Of a DNA stretch of 64,000 nt, positions 43,225 through 52,178 are shown piece by piece. Source of the DNA: Sphingobacteriales bacterium (GTDB lineage: Bacteria; Bacteroidota; Bacteroidia; Chitinophagales; Chitinophagaceae); the NCBI GenBank assembly GCA_900299255.1, contig OMJB01000038.1, positions 1 through 64,000 on the forward strand, in the 5' to 3' direction. The notes below the pieces were generated by a model. That model did not search any database. It was not told the DNA's origin and saw nothing but the letters and a program-made list of their open reading frames with translations. How positions within the stretch are numbered: position 1 is the first letter of the stretch; each line of letters opens with the position of its first letter. A program made the translations under genes and the position numbers.

Positions 43225-44961
43225 TTATTTCGTGCCCGGCACACGAACGTAAATTTCATTACCGTAGTCTTTCTGAAACAGTGTGAAGCTATTTTCAGAC
43301 CCGGCGGGCAGGTTTTCATCCTGCTGTTTTACATAGTAATCTTCGTTTCCGTTAAAGCACTTGCTTGTTTTATAGCCATTTTTCTTACAGATATATAGCG
43401 ATAGGAAGTCCGCGTCGGAAAATGCGACAGTGCTGCCGGCGGGGATTTTACTCAGCCTTATTTCGTGGTAACTATAGGCCTCATTTACATTGAATTCGTA
43501 GAGTGTGTCTTTGAGCATATCACTGTTTGTAGTGAAAAAGTGGTAACCCATAAGCGCAATTATTAGGGGAAAACCGGCCAGCCGAAGTAAGTTTATTTTT
43601 CCCAGATTACTGAGAGACATTGCAATGCTGTATACTGCAATAAATAAGCCTGCCAGTGTAATGCTGTAATGCCCAATGAGGTTTCGTTCGAAAGGTAGTC
43701 TTTTCATTGCGGTAGTAACCAAAAAAAAGGAGGCCCACATACACAGGTAAAAAAGTGCGAAAAGCATGTAAGTTTTATTCTTGCCGTTAAATAGCATAAC
43801 AAGCGGAAGAACCATGAGTAAATAGCACGGATTGAAGCCACCCAATGATATATTGGAAAAGATATGGGAGCAGTATTTTTCGGTATCAGGCAGTACGGCT
43901 GACCAAAACATCTGAGCTGATGCCGACTTAGACATAGGGGCAACATAACTGTTGCTGGTTATTGTTTTTATGCCCGAAAAACAAAGGGTGGGTAAGTAGC
44001 ACAGGTATGCCAGGGAAAAGGTGAAGAACTGGTTTTTCCAGAAAATCAGGTTTCTGATACCGGAAGTAATCTGGTATAATGCATAAAAAATGAGCTGTGC
44101 AGCATGTATATACAGAAACGAAGGCAGGCAAAAATAGCCCGCCACACAACAAAGAACATTGATATGCAGCCGTTGTTTCTGCAGCGTGCTGATGTATGCA
44201 AACAACGATATAACCATCCCCCATTCAGCCAGGAGGTATAGCTCATAACCTCTTGCCTGAAAACTGAAACCCCAGACAAAGAATTGCAAAGCCAGGCCCA
44301 GGCAGAGTAAAAGGGTGAGCCACCTGTTTCTGATCAATGCATAAAAGCCAATAAACAGCAGTGCCATCAGTTTGCAACAGGCGAGCAATGAAATGATGCG
44401 CCCTGTAGCAACTTTGTCGTCGGTAAAGTGAAAAAGCACATTGTTGATCAGATTGAAAAGCACGTGATTGTTTGGTTGCATGTAATATGACATAGCCTGG
44501 AAAGGGTGGCTGCCAGCAATATGCTGCGCTGAAAATACTTCATCGAAAGCAGGCTTGGCCAGGTTGTTGCCCCATACCCACAGGGCTATGACGGCAAAGA
44601 GTAGTGCCGCAACAGAAATTATGTCAGCCAGGTGAAAATTGATGGTAAGCTTTGTTGGCTGTTTTTTTTGCCTGTATGCTTTGATGCAAAAATCAATGCC
44701 ACAGATGGCGAGGAGTGCCGCCACTGCGCAGTAGTAATTGCCAGCTGATTTAACAGCAGGGGTAAAGAAATCAGTGCTCCAGGTTGTTTTGTGATAAAAA
44801 CAGCTGTTCAGGCTGTAGTACCATTTAACAAGCCCTTCGTGACGAGACAAGATAAAACCGACGCAGCAAAGTGCGAGGATGGCCAGCATGGCCATTGATC
44901 CTGCGTAAAACAGTTTGCGCGCGGCCAGCTGCCATTTGGAAGGGATTGTAACCGGGTACAT
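43225..44961 (-). CDS. Multi-spanning membrane protein, GT39-like
   Basis: The 578-residue product has about eleven to twelve hydrophobic helices. The first long outside loop after the third helix has an acidic pair in NNLAKPAFDEVFSAQHIAG, the position where glycosyltransferase 39-type enzymes keep catalytic acids. FSFQARGYELYLLAEWG is also typical of such polyprenol-sugar-dependent transferases. The C-terminal ~100 residues form a soluble extracytoplasmic domain. The assignment is by topology only, and the acceptor is unknown. Confidence 0.68.
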   Translation of the reverse strand: MYPVTIPSKWQLAARKLFYAGSMAMLAILALCCVGFILSRHEGLVKWYYSLNSCFYHKTTWSTDFFTPAVKSAGNYYCAVAALLAICGIDFCIKAYRQKKQPTKLTINFHLADIISVAALLFAVIALWVWGNNLAKPAFDEVFSAQHIAGSHPFQAMSYYMQPNNHVLFNLINNVLFHFTDDKVATGRIISLLACCKLMALLFIGFYALIRNRWLTLLLCLGLALQFFVWGFSFQARGYELYLLAEWGMVISLFAYISTLQKQRLHINVLCCVAGYFCLPSFLYIHAAQLIFYALYQITSGIRNLIFWKNQFFTFSLAYLCYLPTLCFSGIKTITSNSYVAPMSKSASAQMFWSAVLPDTEKYCSHIFSNISLGGFNPCYLLMVLPLVMLFNGKNKTYMLFALFYLCMWASFFLVTTAMKRLPFERNLIGHYSITLAGLFIAVYSIAMSLSNLGKINLLRLAGFPLIIALMGYHFFTTNSDMLKDTLYEFNVNEAYSYHEIRLSKIPAGSTVAFSDADFLSLYICKKNGYKTSKCFNGNEDYYVKQQDENLPAGSENSFTLFQKDYGNEIYVRVPGTK

Positions 44962-45068
44962 AGCTGATAAAGATAGCTATTTAGTTTTGTTTCGGGCATA
45001 TGGGTACTACGTAACCGAATTATGGCTCTGAATTGCGAAGTATTCAATACTGAAATGTAGATGTTGCG

Positions 45069-45076
45069 TATTTTTG
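45069..45076 (+). promoter_or_regulatory. -7 box for hxpB
   Basis: TATTTTTG fits TAnnTTTG and lies 20 bases before the ATG at 45097. Confidence 0.55.
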
Positions 45077-45096
45077 CGCTTTAGCGGATTCGGAAA

Positions 45097-45741
45097 ATGA
45101 TAAATACTGTACTGTTTGATATGGATGGGCTGCTCCTGGATACGGAGCCGCTATGGGGCGAGAGTATGCTACGTGTTGCCAAAAAGCATAAAATTCCGAT
45201 AACCAGGGAGCGGTTTAAAGAAACCACAGGCCTACGGATATATGAAGTGACTGACCATTGGGCTGTTCATTATCCTTGGGAAGGGAAAACGTCAAAGCAG
45301 GTGGCTGATGAAATACTGGACGATATTATCGCTTCATCGAAAAGTGACGGGCGGGTACTGGATGGTGTTATGAAAACACTACAGTTGCTACGAAAGTATC
45401 ATTATAAAATAGGACTGGCTTCTTCGTCGCCCGGGCATATGATTGATGCCCTGGTGGACCATTTTGGCATACGGAAATATTTTGACTGTATTACTTCTGC
45501 CGATGCTGTAGAGCTTGGAAAACCTCACCCGGCAGTATTTATACATTGTGCCAATGAACTGGGTTCCAGGCCTGCACAGTGCCTTGTGTTTGAAGATTCA
45601 GTGAATGGAATGATAGCCGGTAAAGCCGCCAGAATGAAAGTAATTGTAGTGCCGGATGAACTGCATTTTGACGATCCTCGTTTTTCACTGGCAGATGGTA
45701 AATTGAAAAGCCTGGAGGATTTTGAACTGAGTATGATATAG
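45097..45741 (+). CDS. hxpB: HAD-family sugar phosphatase, HxpB (YniC)-like
   Basis: The 214-residue haloacid-dehalogenase enzyme has motif I LFDMDGLLLDTEPLW, motif II LASSSPGHM, the Lys in LGKPHPAVF and motif IV VFEDSVNGM followed by IAGKAARMKVIVVP. The combination GLRIYEV-DHW and DPRFSLADGKLKSLEDF closely follows E. coli YniC (HxpB), which dephosphorylates hexitol and sugar phosphates such as 2-deoxyglucose-6-phosphate. Substrate preference here is inferred. A low-complexity repeat follows the stop. Confidence 0.87.
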   Translation: MINTVLFDMDGLLLDTEPLWGESMLRVAKKHKIPITRERFKETTGLRIYEVTDHWAVHYPWEGKTSKQVADEILDDIIASSKSDGRVLDGVMKTLQLLRKYHYKIGLASSSPGHMIDALVDHFGIRKYFDCITSADAVELGKPHPAVFIHCANELGSRPAQCLVFEDSVNGMIAGKAARMKVIVVPDELHFDDPRFSLADGKLKSLEDFELSMI

Positions 45742-45800
45742 GGGGGAGTTTGGGGATTTGGAATTTGGGATTGGAATTTGGATTTGGAAATTGGAGGGAT
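45742..45800. repeat. GGATTTGGAATTT low-complexity repeat
   Basis: Repeats of ggatttgga, aatttggga and ttggattt fill the gap between hxpB and the sirtuin gene. The composition is almost free of C and unlike the neighbours. Confidence 0.7.
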
Positions 45801-45808
45801 TGAGAGGC

Positions 45809-46495
45809 TTACAGTCCTAATAATTTTTTTAGTTCGGCAGCGCCTTCTGTGGCAGGCATTTCGATGGGGATTACGTTTTTGTATCTGCTTACAGGGGGTA
45901 TCTTTTTATCGATCACATATTTAGCAACGGTTGCTTTTACATAGTCAACCAGGCCTGCGGCAGGGTAGACTGCCAGCGATGTGCCAATGAGAACGAAAAT
46001 ATCGGCTTCATACAGCAATGGTATTGCCGCATCAATCATTGGTACAGGTTCTTCAAACCAAACTATGTTTGGACGCAACTGCCCGCCATCTTCAGCTTTC
46101 TGGCCCAGTAGCATGTCCTCATGAATGGGGTATGTTTTAAAAGCACTGCGTTCGCTACGCATTTTTAAAATTTCGCCGTGCAGGTGCATAACATTGGTTG
46201 AGCCAGCCCGCTCATGAAGGTCGTCTATATTCTGGGTTATTATCTGAACCTCGAAGTGCTGTTCCAGCTCAGCAAGTACCTTATGTGCTGCATTTGGCTT
46301 TGCTGCAATGATATCGCGCCTGCGCATATTGTAGAAATCGAGTACCAACTGCGGGTTTTTACCCCATGCGCGCGGTGTTGCAACCTCTTCAACGTTATAC
46401 CCTTCCCAAAGGCCATCGCTATCCCTGAACGTGCGTAACCCGCTTTCGGCACTGATGCCAGCACCTGTGAGTACCACAAGTTTCTGCTTAGCCAT
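45809..46495 (-). CDS. NAD-dependent deacylase (sirtuin) lacking zinc cysteines
   Basis: The 228-residue Sir2 protein has the NAD motif VLTGAGISAESGLRTFRDSD, ITQNIDDLHERAG, catalytic His in VMHLHGEI, RPNIVWFEEP and LIGTSLAVYPAA. The Tyr and Arg of FYNMRRRD fit the desuccinylase/demalonylase-type (class III, CobB-like) acyl pocket. Between HGEI and RPNIVW, where most sirtuins carry two Cys pairs for zinc, the sequence is LKMRSERSAFKTYPIHEDML with no Cys at all. The small domain must be stabilised without zinc. It removes acyl groups from lysines in the cytoplasm. It lies downstream of the threonine dehydrogenase gene on the same strand (78-base gap). Confidence 0.9.
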   Translation of the reverse strand: MAKQKLVVLTGAGISAESGLRTFRDSDGLWEGYNVEEVATPRAWGKNPQLVLDFYNMRRRDIIAAKPNAAHKVLAELEQHFEVQIITQNIDDLHERAGSTNVMHLHGEILKMRSERSAFKTYPIHEDMLLGQKAEDGGQLRPNIVWFEEPVPMIDAAIPLLYEADIFVLIGTSLAVYPAAGLVDYVKATVAKYVIDKKIPPVSRYKNVIPIEMPATEGAAELKKLLGL

Positions 46496-46573
46496 GGTGT
46501 AAAATAATATTGCTGAACGAAAGAGGCTAAAGTAAGATTAGCCTTAAATAACAGTTTCTATCATTTTGTTGTT

Positions 46574-47536
46574 CTACATAGCTGCCACAACCCGGTTTTT
46601 CAGGTTTGCCAGCATATCAGCCGTCATCTTATCCAGATCAAATTCATTCTTCCATCCCCAGTCATTTCGTGCATCGGTGTCGTCTATGCTCCTGGGCCAG
46701 CCGTCTGCTATAGCCTGACGGAAATCGGGGTTGTAGTCGATAGTGAAATCAGGAATATGCTTCTGTATAGAAGCAGCTATTTCTTTGGGGGAGAAACTCA
46801 TAGCACCGAGGTTATATGCCATTCGGGTTTTGATCTTTTCTGCCGGAGCCTCCATCAGTTCTATTGTACCGCGTATAGCATCATCCATGTACATCATGGG
46901 CAGGTACGTGTCCTCTTTCAGGAAGCAGGTGTATTGCTGATTTTTCAGTGCCTCATGGTATATTTCCACTGCATAGTCGGTAGTGCCGCCACCTGGTTCA
47001 GATTTCCAGCTGATGAGGCCGGGGTATCTTAGGCTACGCACATCAAGCCCCCATCTCTGCTGGTAATACTGGCACCAAAGTTCGCCAGCGTATTTGCTCA
47101 CTCCGTATACAGTACGTGGTTCAATAATGGTCTTCTGTGGCGTGTTTTCGTTAGGGGTGGTTGGGCCAAAAACGGCTATAGAACTGGGCCAGTAAATTTT
47201 TGTCAGTTTCTCCTGCACGCCCAGGTCAAGCGTATGTAGCAAGCTCTGCATATTTATTTCCCATGCCTTGTGCGGGGCTTTTTCTCCGGTTGCCGACAAA
47301 AGAGCAGCCAGCAGGTATATCTGTGTTATGCCTTCTTTTTTTACCAGGTCAAAGGTTCCTTTCGAATCCATGACGTTGAGCATCTCGTATGGGCCGCTGT
47401 CTTTGAGCAGTGGGTGAGCCTCTTTGATATCTGTTGCCACAACATTATCGGCACCATAAAGTTTGCGTAAAGCAAGCGCAAGTTCTACACCAATCTGGCC
47501 ACCGGCTCCTATTATCAGAATTTTCTCCTTTTTCAT
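46574..47536 (-). CDS. tdh: L-threonine 3-dehydrogenase, SDR/epimerase type
   Basis: The 320-residue enzyme has an extended short-chain dehydrogenase fold: NAD site IIGAGGQIGVELA, catalytic Tyr-Lys in VYGVSKYAGELW, and substrate-region signatures YPGLISW, GGGTTDYAVEIYHEAL and LKEDTYLPMMYMDDAI. These are characteristic of the epimerase-type threonine dehydrogenases, which oxidise threonine to 2-amino-3-oxobutyrate, rather than sugar epimerases. The downstream kbl gene is not present. It lies 66 bases after carA on the same strand. Confidence 0.9.
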   Translation of the reverse strand: MKKEKILIIGAGGQIGVELALALRKLYGADNVVATDIKEAHPLLKDSGPYEMLNVMDSKGTFDLVKKEGITQIYLLAALLSATGEKAPHKAWEINMQSLLHTLDLGVQEKLTKIYWPSSIAVFGPTTPNENTPQKTIIEPRTVYGVSKYAGELWCQYYQQRWGLDVRSLRYPGLISWKSEPGGGTTDYAVEIYHEALKNQQYTCFLKEDTYLPMMYMDDAIRGTIELMEAPAEKIKTRMAYNLGAMSFSPKEIAASIQKHIPDFTIDYNPDFRQAIADGWPRSIDDTDARNDWGWKNEFDLDKMTADMLANLKNRVVAAM

Positions 47537-47602
47537 ATTCGACCTAGATCAAAAGTTACAACCAAAATAAAAAGTTAAGGGCAAATCAATTTATCGGCTT
47601 CT

Positions 47603-48715
47603 CTATTTCCGACTATTGCGAATCATTCCCATAAAATCATCGAAAAGATACCTGGAATCGTGCGGGCCGGGTGTAGCTTCGGGGTGATACTGTACTGAGA
47701 ATACCGGTTGGTTTTTCATTCGGATGCCTTCTATGGACCCGTCATTCAGATTGATATGGGTAATCTCTACTTCAGGGCATTTTTTTACCGATTCAGGATC
47801 CACGCCAAAACCATGATTTTGTGTAGTGATTTCAGATTTGCCAGTCAGCAGGTTCTTAACCGGATGATTCAGGCCTCTATGGCCGTGGTGCATTTTAAAC
47901 GTAGAGATATCATTTGCCCTGGCCAGTAGCTGATGCCCAAGGCAGATGCCAAATAACGGCTTGTTGGTAGCAAGAACATCTTTAACAGTTTTCACTGCAT
48001 ATCCCATAGATGCCGGGTCGCCGGGGCCGTTGGAAATAAAGTACCCGTGCGGGTCAAAAGCTTTAAGTTCTTCGATCTCGGTTTTTGCAGGGAATACTTT
48101 TACATATGCGCCGCGCTCAACCAGGCAATTCAGAATATTTTTCTTTACGCCGTAGTCCAGCACTGCAATCCGGCACTCCGCATCAGGATTACCTAAAGTG
48201 TATACTGATGCTGTGGAGACCTGAGACGACAGCTCCAGGCCATCCATAGATGGAACCTTTGCCAGTTCTGCTTTCAGGCTTTCCTCGTCGGTCAGTTCAG
48301 TAGAAATGATGCAGTTCATAGCCCCCTTGCTTCTCACATGCTGCACCAGTGCCCTTGTATCTACATCGTAAATTGAAACCAGATTATTTGCAATCAGATA
48401 TTCTTCCAGGCTCCCGTCTGCCACCATGCGTGAATAGCGCCTGGAGATATTCTTACAGATTAGGCCGGCTATTTTTACGGAACTACTTTCAACATCTGTG
48501 TTTTTTACTCCGTAGTTGCCAATGTATGCATTGTTCATTATCAGTACCTGCCCTGTGTAAGAAGGGTCAGTAAACACTTCCTGATAACCAGTCATTCCTG
48601 TATTGAAGCATATTTCGCCAGTTGCAGTTCCTTTAGCACCAAAAGAGAGGCCTTTGTAAGTTGTGCCATCGGCAAGCATGAGCCATGCGGGAGAATTTGA
48701 TTGCGTCTGAGTCAT
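47603..48715 (-). CDS. carA: Carbamoyl-phosphate synthase small subunit
   Basis: CarA is the glutaminase subunit that feeds ammonia to CarB for arginine and pyrimidine synthesis. The 370-residue protein has the N-terminal CPSase domain (LADGTTYKGLSFGAKG, EICFNTGMTGYQEVFTDPSY) and a class I glutaminase domain with Cys in FGICLGHQLLA and His-Glu in QYHPEATPGPHDS. The ATG at 48715 was chosen over the track start at 48733 because a TACATTTG box at 48731-48738 leaves no room for the longer form. carB is not in the window. Confidence 0.96.
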   Translation of the reverse strand: MTQTQSNSPAWLMLADGTTYKGLSFGAKGTATGEICFNTGMTGYQEVFTDPSYTGQVLIMNNAYIGNYGVKNTDVESSSVKIAGLICKNISRRYSRMVADGSLEEYLIANNLVSIYDVDTRALVQHVRSKGAMNCIISTELTDEESLKAELAKVPSMDGLELSSQVSTASVYTLGNPDAECRIAVLDYGVKKNILNCLVERGAYVKVFPAKTEIEELKAFDPHGYFISNGPGDPASMGYAVKTVKDVLATNKPLFGICLGHQLLARANDISTFKMHHGHRGLNHPVKNLLTGKSEITTQNHGFGVDPESVKKCPEVEITHINLNDGSIEGIRMKNQPVFSVQYHPEATPGPHDSRYLFDDFMGMIRNSRK

Positions 48716-48730
48716 TAAAAACAAATTGTG

Positions 48731-48738
48731 CAAATGTA
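48731..48738 (-). promoter_or_regulatory. -7 box for carA
   Basis: TACATTTG on the minus strand has a TTG about 20 bases further upstream (48759-48761), giving an almost complete -33/-7 promoter. The leader would be about 9 bases. Confidence 0.6.
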
Positions 48739-48805
48739 AGTTTTATTACGGAATGGCTCAAGCCTGAAATAACTTATTAATTCCGCAAATGTGGATAACC
48801 CAGGA

Positions 48806-49582
48806 TTAGTTTTTGCCCAATTTGGATTTCTGATAATAGTATAATCTGATTTTGGAATATTTCAGGAAAGTAGCATAAGCCGAAAGCCGGCAAATAGTAT
48901 AGCCATAAAAGCCATCCAGAAAACCTAACTTAAAAAAATAATCGTTTACAAAATGCCATTTTGGGGAAAAATATACTTTAAACATATTGGTGTTTTTTCC
49001 TTTTTCAACTGATTCCCTGGCGGCCAGCTCACTGTATTTTTCAATTTTTTGAAGGTGTTCGTTTATCGAGGCGAAACTGTAGTGTAACAGGTCTCCTTTC
49101 AGATAACCAGAGCGGCCAAGATCGTCATCAAGTTTCCAGAATTCGTGCACTCTGCGTTCTACCCATTTGCCTTTTGTGCGGTTGTAAATGCGGGTTTGTT
49201 TATCGGGATACCAGCCGCAGTGCCAGATCCACTTACCACAATAATTGGTAAGGCGTGGTACCTGATATACTGAAAATTCAGGATTCTGCTTTATTTCCAG
49301 GATGCTTTGTCTGAGTTCAGGGGTCAGGGCTTCATCGGCATCCAGCGAAATGATCCAGTCGTTGGTGGCCATTGAAGTTGCATAGTTTTTTTGTTCGCCA
49401 TAGCCTACAAATGCATGTTGATACACCTTTGAATTATGGGCTTGGGCTATTTCGACTGTGCGGTCGGTGGAGTTGCTGTCTACGATAATTATTTCGTCAG
49501 CTACGCCTTTCAAAGATTCCAGGCACCTTCCCAGGTTTCTTTCTTCATTGAACGTTATTATGACGGCACTCAGGGAAATCAT
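48806..49582 (-). CDS. Family 2 glycosyltransferase, WaaE/KdtX-like paralogue
   Basis: The 258-residue enzyme has the same length as the gene at 16891 and the same plan: AVIITFNEERNLGRCL, DEIIIVDSNSTD, metal site SLDADEALT, NYCGKWIWHCGWYP, HYSFASINEHLQKIEKYSEL and a basic aromatic C-terminus. It is a second probable LPS-core or surface-glycan transferase. The two differ mainly in the acceptor half (after residue 130), which suggests different acceptors. It is not in an obvious glycan cluster, as carA lies downstream on the same strand. No promoter box is clear. Confidence 0.87.
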   Translation of the reverse strand: MISLSAVIITFNEERNLGRCLESLKGVADEIIIVDSNSTDRTVEIAQAHNSKVYQHAFVGYGEQKNYATSMATNDWIISLDADEALTPELRQSILEIKQNPEFSVYQVPRLTNYCGKWIWHCGWYPDKQTRIYNRTKGKWVERRVHEFWKLDDDLGRSGYLKGDLLHYSFASINEHLQKIEKYSELAARESVEKGKNTNMFKVYFSPKWHFVNDYFFKLGFLDGFYGYTICRLSAYATFLKYSKIRLYYYQKSKLGKN

Positions 49583-49806
49583 TTATGCAGGCTGTTGATG
49601 CAGTTTGGGTGTAAATTTAGTCAGAGCGTGTGGTATTAACTATTATTTCAGTGGAATTTGAAAATAGTAGCCGGAGAATACGGGTGCCGCCTGTGTAAAA
49701 AATTGGGTGCTGGTTTTTTGGTTTGCTGGACCTTAAATAAGCTTGCTAAATATAGGATTATTAATACTTTATGTATTCGTTCAATGGCAATCAAAAAGGA
49801 AATCCG
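49583..49806. other. Divergent intergenic region, upstream part
   Basis: About 220 bases separate the second WaaE-like gene (minus) from the leader of the receiver gene (plus). The 65-codon track ORF at 49658 has no coding character. I see no further structure here. Confidence 0.4.
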
Positions 49807-49906
49807 TAATTTTGCAAGTATTGCCGGGATTGCTGATAGTGCAGCAATCATGTAGCAGATATCAGCAACTAAATTCACATTAGCAGAAAAATTTCTGATT
49901 TCACTG
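49807..49906 (+). promoter_or_regulatory. Promoter and structured leader of the receiver gene
   Basis: TAATTTTG at 49807-49814 matches TAnnTTTG and predicts a leader of about 85 bases. In that leader GATTGCTG (49828-49835) pairs perfectly with CAGCAATC (49842-49849). An overlapping alternative pairs GCTGATA (49832-49838) with TATCAGC (49860-49866). The two hairpins share GCTG and exclude each other. Confidence 0.5.
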
Positions 49907-50302
49907 ATGCTTGTAACCAAGAAGTATAATTTTATTATTGTAGACGATAATAAGCTGGATAGCTTTATTGCTGAGAAAATAATCAAGAATACCGGGAAGT
50001 GTAATCAGGTAAAAACTTTTCATTACGGAAAAGAAGCCATAGATTTTCTGGCATCAAACCAGAAGCCTGAGCACCTGAGTACCATAATTCTTGTGGATAT
50101 CATGATGCCGATAATGAGCGGGTTTGAATTTGTTGAAGAATTTGAAAAACTGCCGGAAGAAGTGAAAGCAGGAAGTTCTATTTACGTTATGTCTTCCTCT
50201 ATCAGTGAACGTGACCTGAATCTGGTACATAATTATTCAAGTGTAAAACAGTATTTGAATAAGCCGCTGAACAGCAACAATCTGGCACTATTGCTGAATT
50301 AA
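49907..50302 (+). CDS. Stand-alone CheY-like response regulator
   Basis: The 131-residue single receiver domain is complete: acidic pair IIVDDN at 10-15, phospho-acceptor Asp64 in IILVDIMMPIMSGFEF, switch Ser in MSSSI, and Lys in YLNKPLN. It has no output domain, so it would act by binding a partner. It shares its plan with the degenerate receiver at 35641. No kinase is adjacent. It has its own promoter and a structured leader. Confidence 0.9.
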   Translation: MLVTKKYNFIIVDDNKLDSFIAEKIIKNTGKCNQVKTFHYGKEAIDFLASNQKPEHLSTIILVDIMMPIMSGFEFVEEFEKLPEEVKAGSSIYVMSSSISERDLNLVHNYSSVKQYLNKPLNSNNLALLLN

Positions 50303-50371
50303 ACCGCCTGTACTACTTGTATATGAGGTCGCTTTTTGAAACCTGATTTTTGAATCAATACATTATTTTTC

Positions 50372-51223
50372 ATGACACTGATTGAATGCCCCAGGGACGC
50401 AATGCAAGGCTGGGAGAGTTTTATACCTACTGCCACGAAAGCTGAATACCTCAACAAATTGCTGCAGGTAGGTTTTGATGTGCTTGATTTTGGTTCGTTT
50501 GTTTCCCATAAGGCTATACCACAGCTGGCAGACACGAAAGATGTGTTGCCCATGCTGCAACTGGACGGTGTAAAAACCAAGCTGCTGGCTATTGTTGCCA
50601 ACACAAGAGGTGCGCAGGAAGCAATGGTGTATGATGAAATATCGTACATAGGCTTTCCTTTTTCTGTCTCAGAGACCTTTCAGCTGAGGAATACAAACAA
50701 GACAATAGCGCAATCACTTGCACAGGTTGAGGAGATACAGAATATGTGCGTGGCTCATGGTAAAGAGTCTGTTATATATATATCGATGGGTTTTGGAAAT
50801 CCGTATGGTGACGAGTATAATCCGGATGTAGTAATGAACTGGGTGAAAAAACTGGCCGGGATGGGCGTTAAAACAATAGCACTGTCAGACACAGTGGGTG
50901 TAGCGAGGCCAGACAATATCCGGTGGTTGTTCAATAACCTGATTCCGGAATTTGGTGGTATGGAAATAGGTGCGCATTTTCATTCGGCACCCGAATCGTG
51001 GGAGGAAAAAATAAGTGCAGCATGGGAGTCGGGTTGCAGGCGTTTTGACTCAGCAATAAAAGGTATAGGTGGCTGCCCCATGGCAGAAGATGATCTGGTA
51101 GGTAATATCGCCACAGAGAACTTTCTGGGCTGGTGTGATCAGCAGCAGATAGGTCTGAAAATTAACAGGACCGCGTTTGCAGAAGCCTTCCGGATGGCTG
51201 GGGATGTGTTTGTAACGCACTAA
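50372..51223 (+). CDS. mvaB: Hydroxymethylglutaryl-CoA lyase
   Basis: The 283-residue TIM-barrel enzyme cleaves HMG-CoA to acetyl-CoA and acetoacetate at the end of leucine catabolism. Motifs: IECPRDAMQGW holding the catalytic Arg-Asp, VLDFGSFVSHKAIPQLADT, ALSDTVGVARPDN, AHFHSAPESW with the metal His pair, and the signature loop GIGGCPMAEDDLVGN with the active-site Cys. The N-terminus is close to the ATG, as usual for this group. It shares a strand with panB and YggS but has a separate promoter from them. Confidence 0.9.
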   Translation: MTLIECPRDAMQGWESFIPTATKAEYLNKLLQVGFDVLDFGSFVSHKAIPQLADTKDVLPMLQLDGVKTKLLAIVANTRGAQEAMVYDEISYIGFPFSVSETFQLRNTNKTIAQSLAQVEEIQNMCVAHGKESVIYISMGFGNPYGDEYNPDVVMNWVKKLAGMGVKTIALSDTVGVARPDNIRWLFNNLIPEFGGMEIGAHFHSAPESWEEKISAAWESGCRRFDSAIKGIGGCPMAEDDLVGNIATENFLGWCDQQQIGLKINRTAFAEAFRMAGDVFVTH

Positions 51224-51280
51224 CGTACAAGCGGAACCATGCTTATGAGGCAGTGAAAGGAAGGTTTTGAGTTTTAGTGC

Positions 51281-51288
51281 TACATTTG
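51281..51288 (+). promoter_or_regulatory. -7 box for panB-yggS
   Basis: TACATTTG fits the consensus, with a predicted leader of about 65 bases before the panB ATG at 51360. Confidence 0.55.
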
Positions 51289-51359
51289 TATACAGTACAA
51301 ATTAATAAACGGGGGGCGGGGTCAGGATTTCTTATTATTTAAAGCGTGTATTAGCTACT

Positions 51360-52175
51360 ATGTCGGTTCAGGGCGAAATTAAAAGAATAACTACTCATAC
51401 GCTGCAGTCTATGAAGCAGCATGGCGAGAAAATAAGTATGCTTACGGCGTATGACTTTTCTATGGCTCGCATCTTTGATGAGGCGGGCATTGATGTACTG
51501 CTGGTTGGCGATTCGGCATCAAATGTTATGGCCGGGCATGAGACCACACTTCCCATCACGCTCGACCAGATGATCTATCATGCGCAAAGCGTAATCAGGG
51601 CGTGCCACAGATCGCTGGTTATTGTAGATCTGCCGTTTGGTTCCTATCAGGGCAATTCTAAAGAGGCGCTTAATTCAGCCATCCGTATTATGAAGGAGGC
51701 TGGCGCGCATGGAATAAAGCTGGAAGGCGGTGAAGAGGTTTGTGATTCTATTAAAAGGATAGTAGGGGCGGGTGTACCTGTAATGGGGCATCTGGGTCTT
51801 ACACCTCAGTCTATATATAAGTTTGGCACGTACTCGGTTAGGGCAAAGGAGGAGGAAGAAGCAGAGATACTGATCAACAACGCTCATTTGCTGCAGAGCT
51901 CAGGTTGTTTTTCGCTGGTGCTTGAAAAGATACCGGCGGCACTTGGTGCGGAGGTAGCCTCACAGTTAAAGATACCTGTGATAGGCATAGGTGCAGGCAG
52001 GCATGTAGACGGGCAGGTGCTGGTGATGCACGATATGCTGGGCATTACCAAAAACTTTTCGCCCAGATTTCTGCGCAGATACCTGGATCTCTACACCGGT
52101 ATATCAGATGCGACAAAGCAATACATCAGTGATGTGAAAAGCCGTGACTTTCCGAATGAAAATGAACAGTACTGA
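51360..52175 (+). CDS. panB: 3-methyl-2-oxobutanoate hydroxymethyltransferase
   Basis: PanB makes ketopantoate from ketoisovalerate and methylene-tetrahydrofolate, the first step of pantothenate and CoA synthesis. The 271-residue barrel enzyme shows [61 protein letters not shown] and IGIGAG. All are normal for the family. The YggS-type gene begins three bases after its stop, so the two form an operon. Confidence 0.97.
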   Translation: MSVQGEIKRITTHTLQSMKQHGEKISMLTAYDFSMARIFDEAGIDVLLVGDSASNVMAGHETTLPITLDQMIYHAQSVIRACHRSLVIVDLPFGSYQGNSKEALNSAIRIMKEAGAHGIKLEGGEEVCDSIKRIVGAGVPVMGHLGLTPQSIYKFGTYSVRAKEEEEAEILINNAHLLQSSGCFSLVLEKIPAALGAEVASQLKIPVIGIGAGRHVDGQVLVMHDMLGITKNFSPRFLRRYLDLYTGISDATKQYISDVKSRDFPNENEQY

Positions 52176-52178
52176 TTT

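Noticed and set aside
49658-49855. 65-codon ORF before the receiver gene
   Set aside because: It runs through the -7 box and the leader hairpins of the receiver gene.
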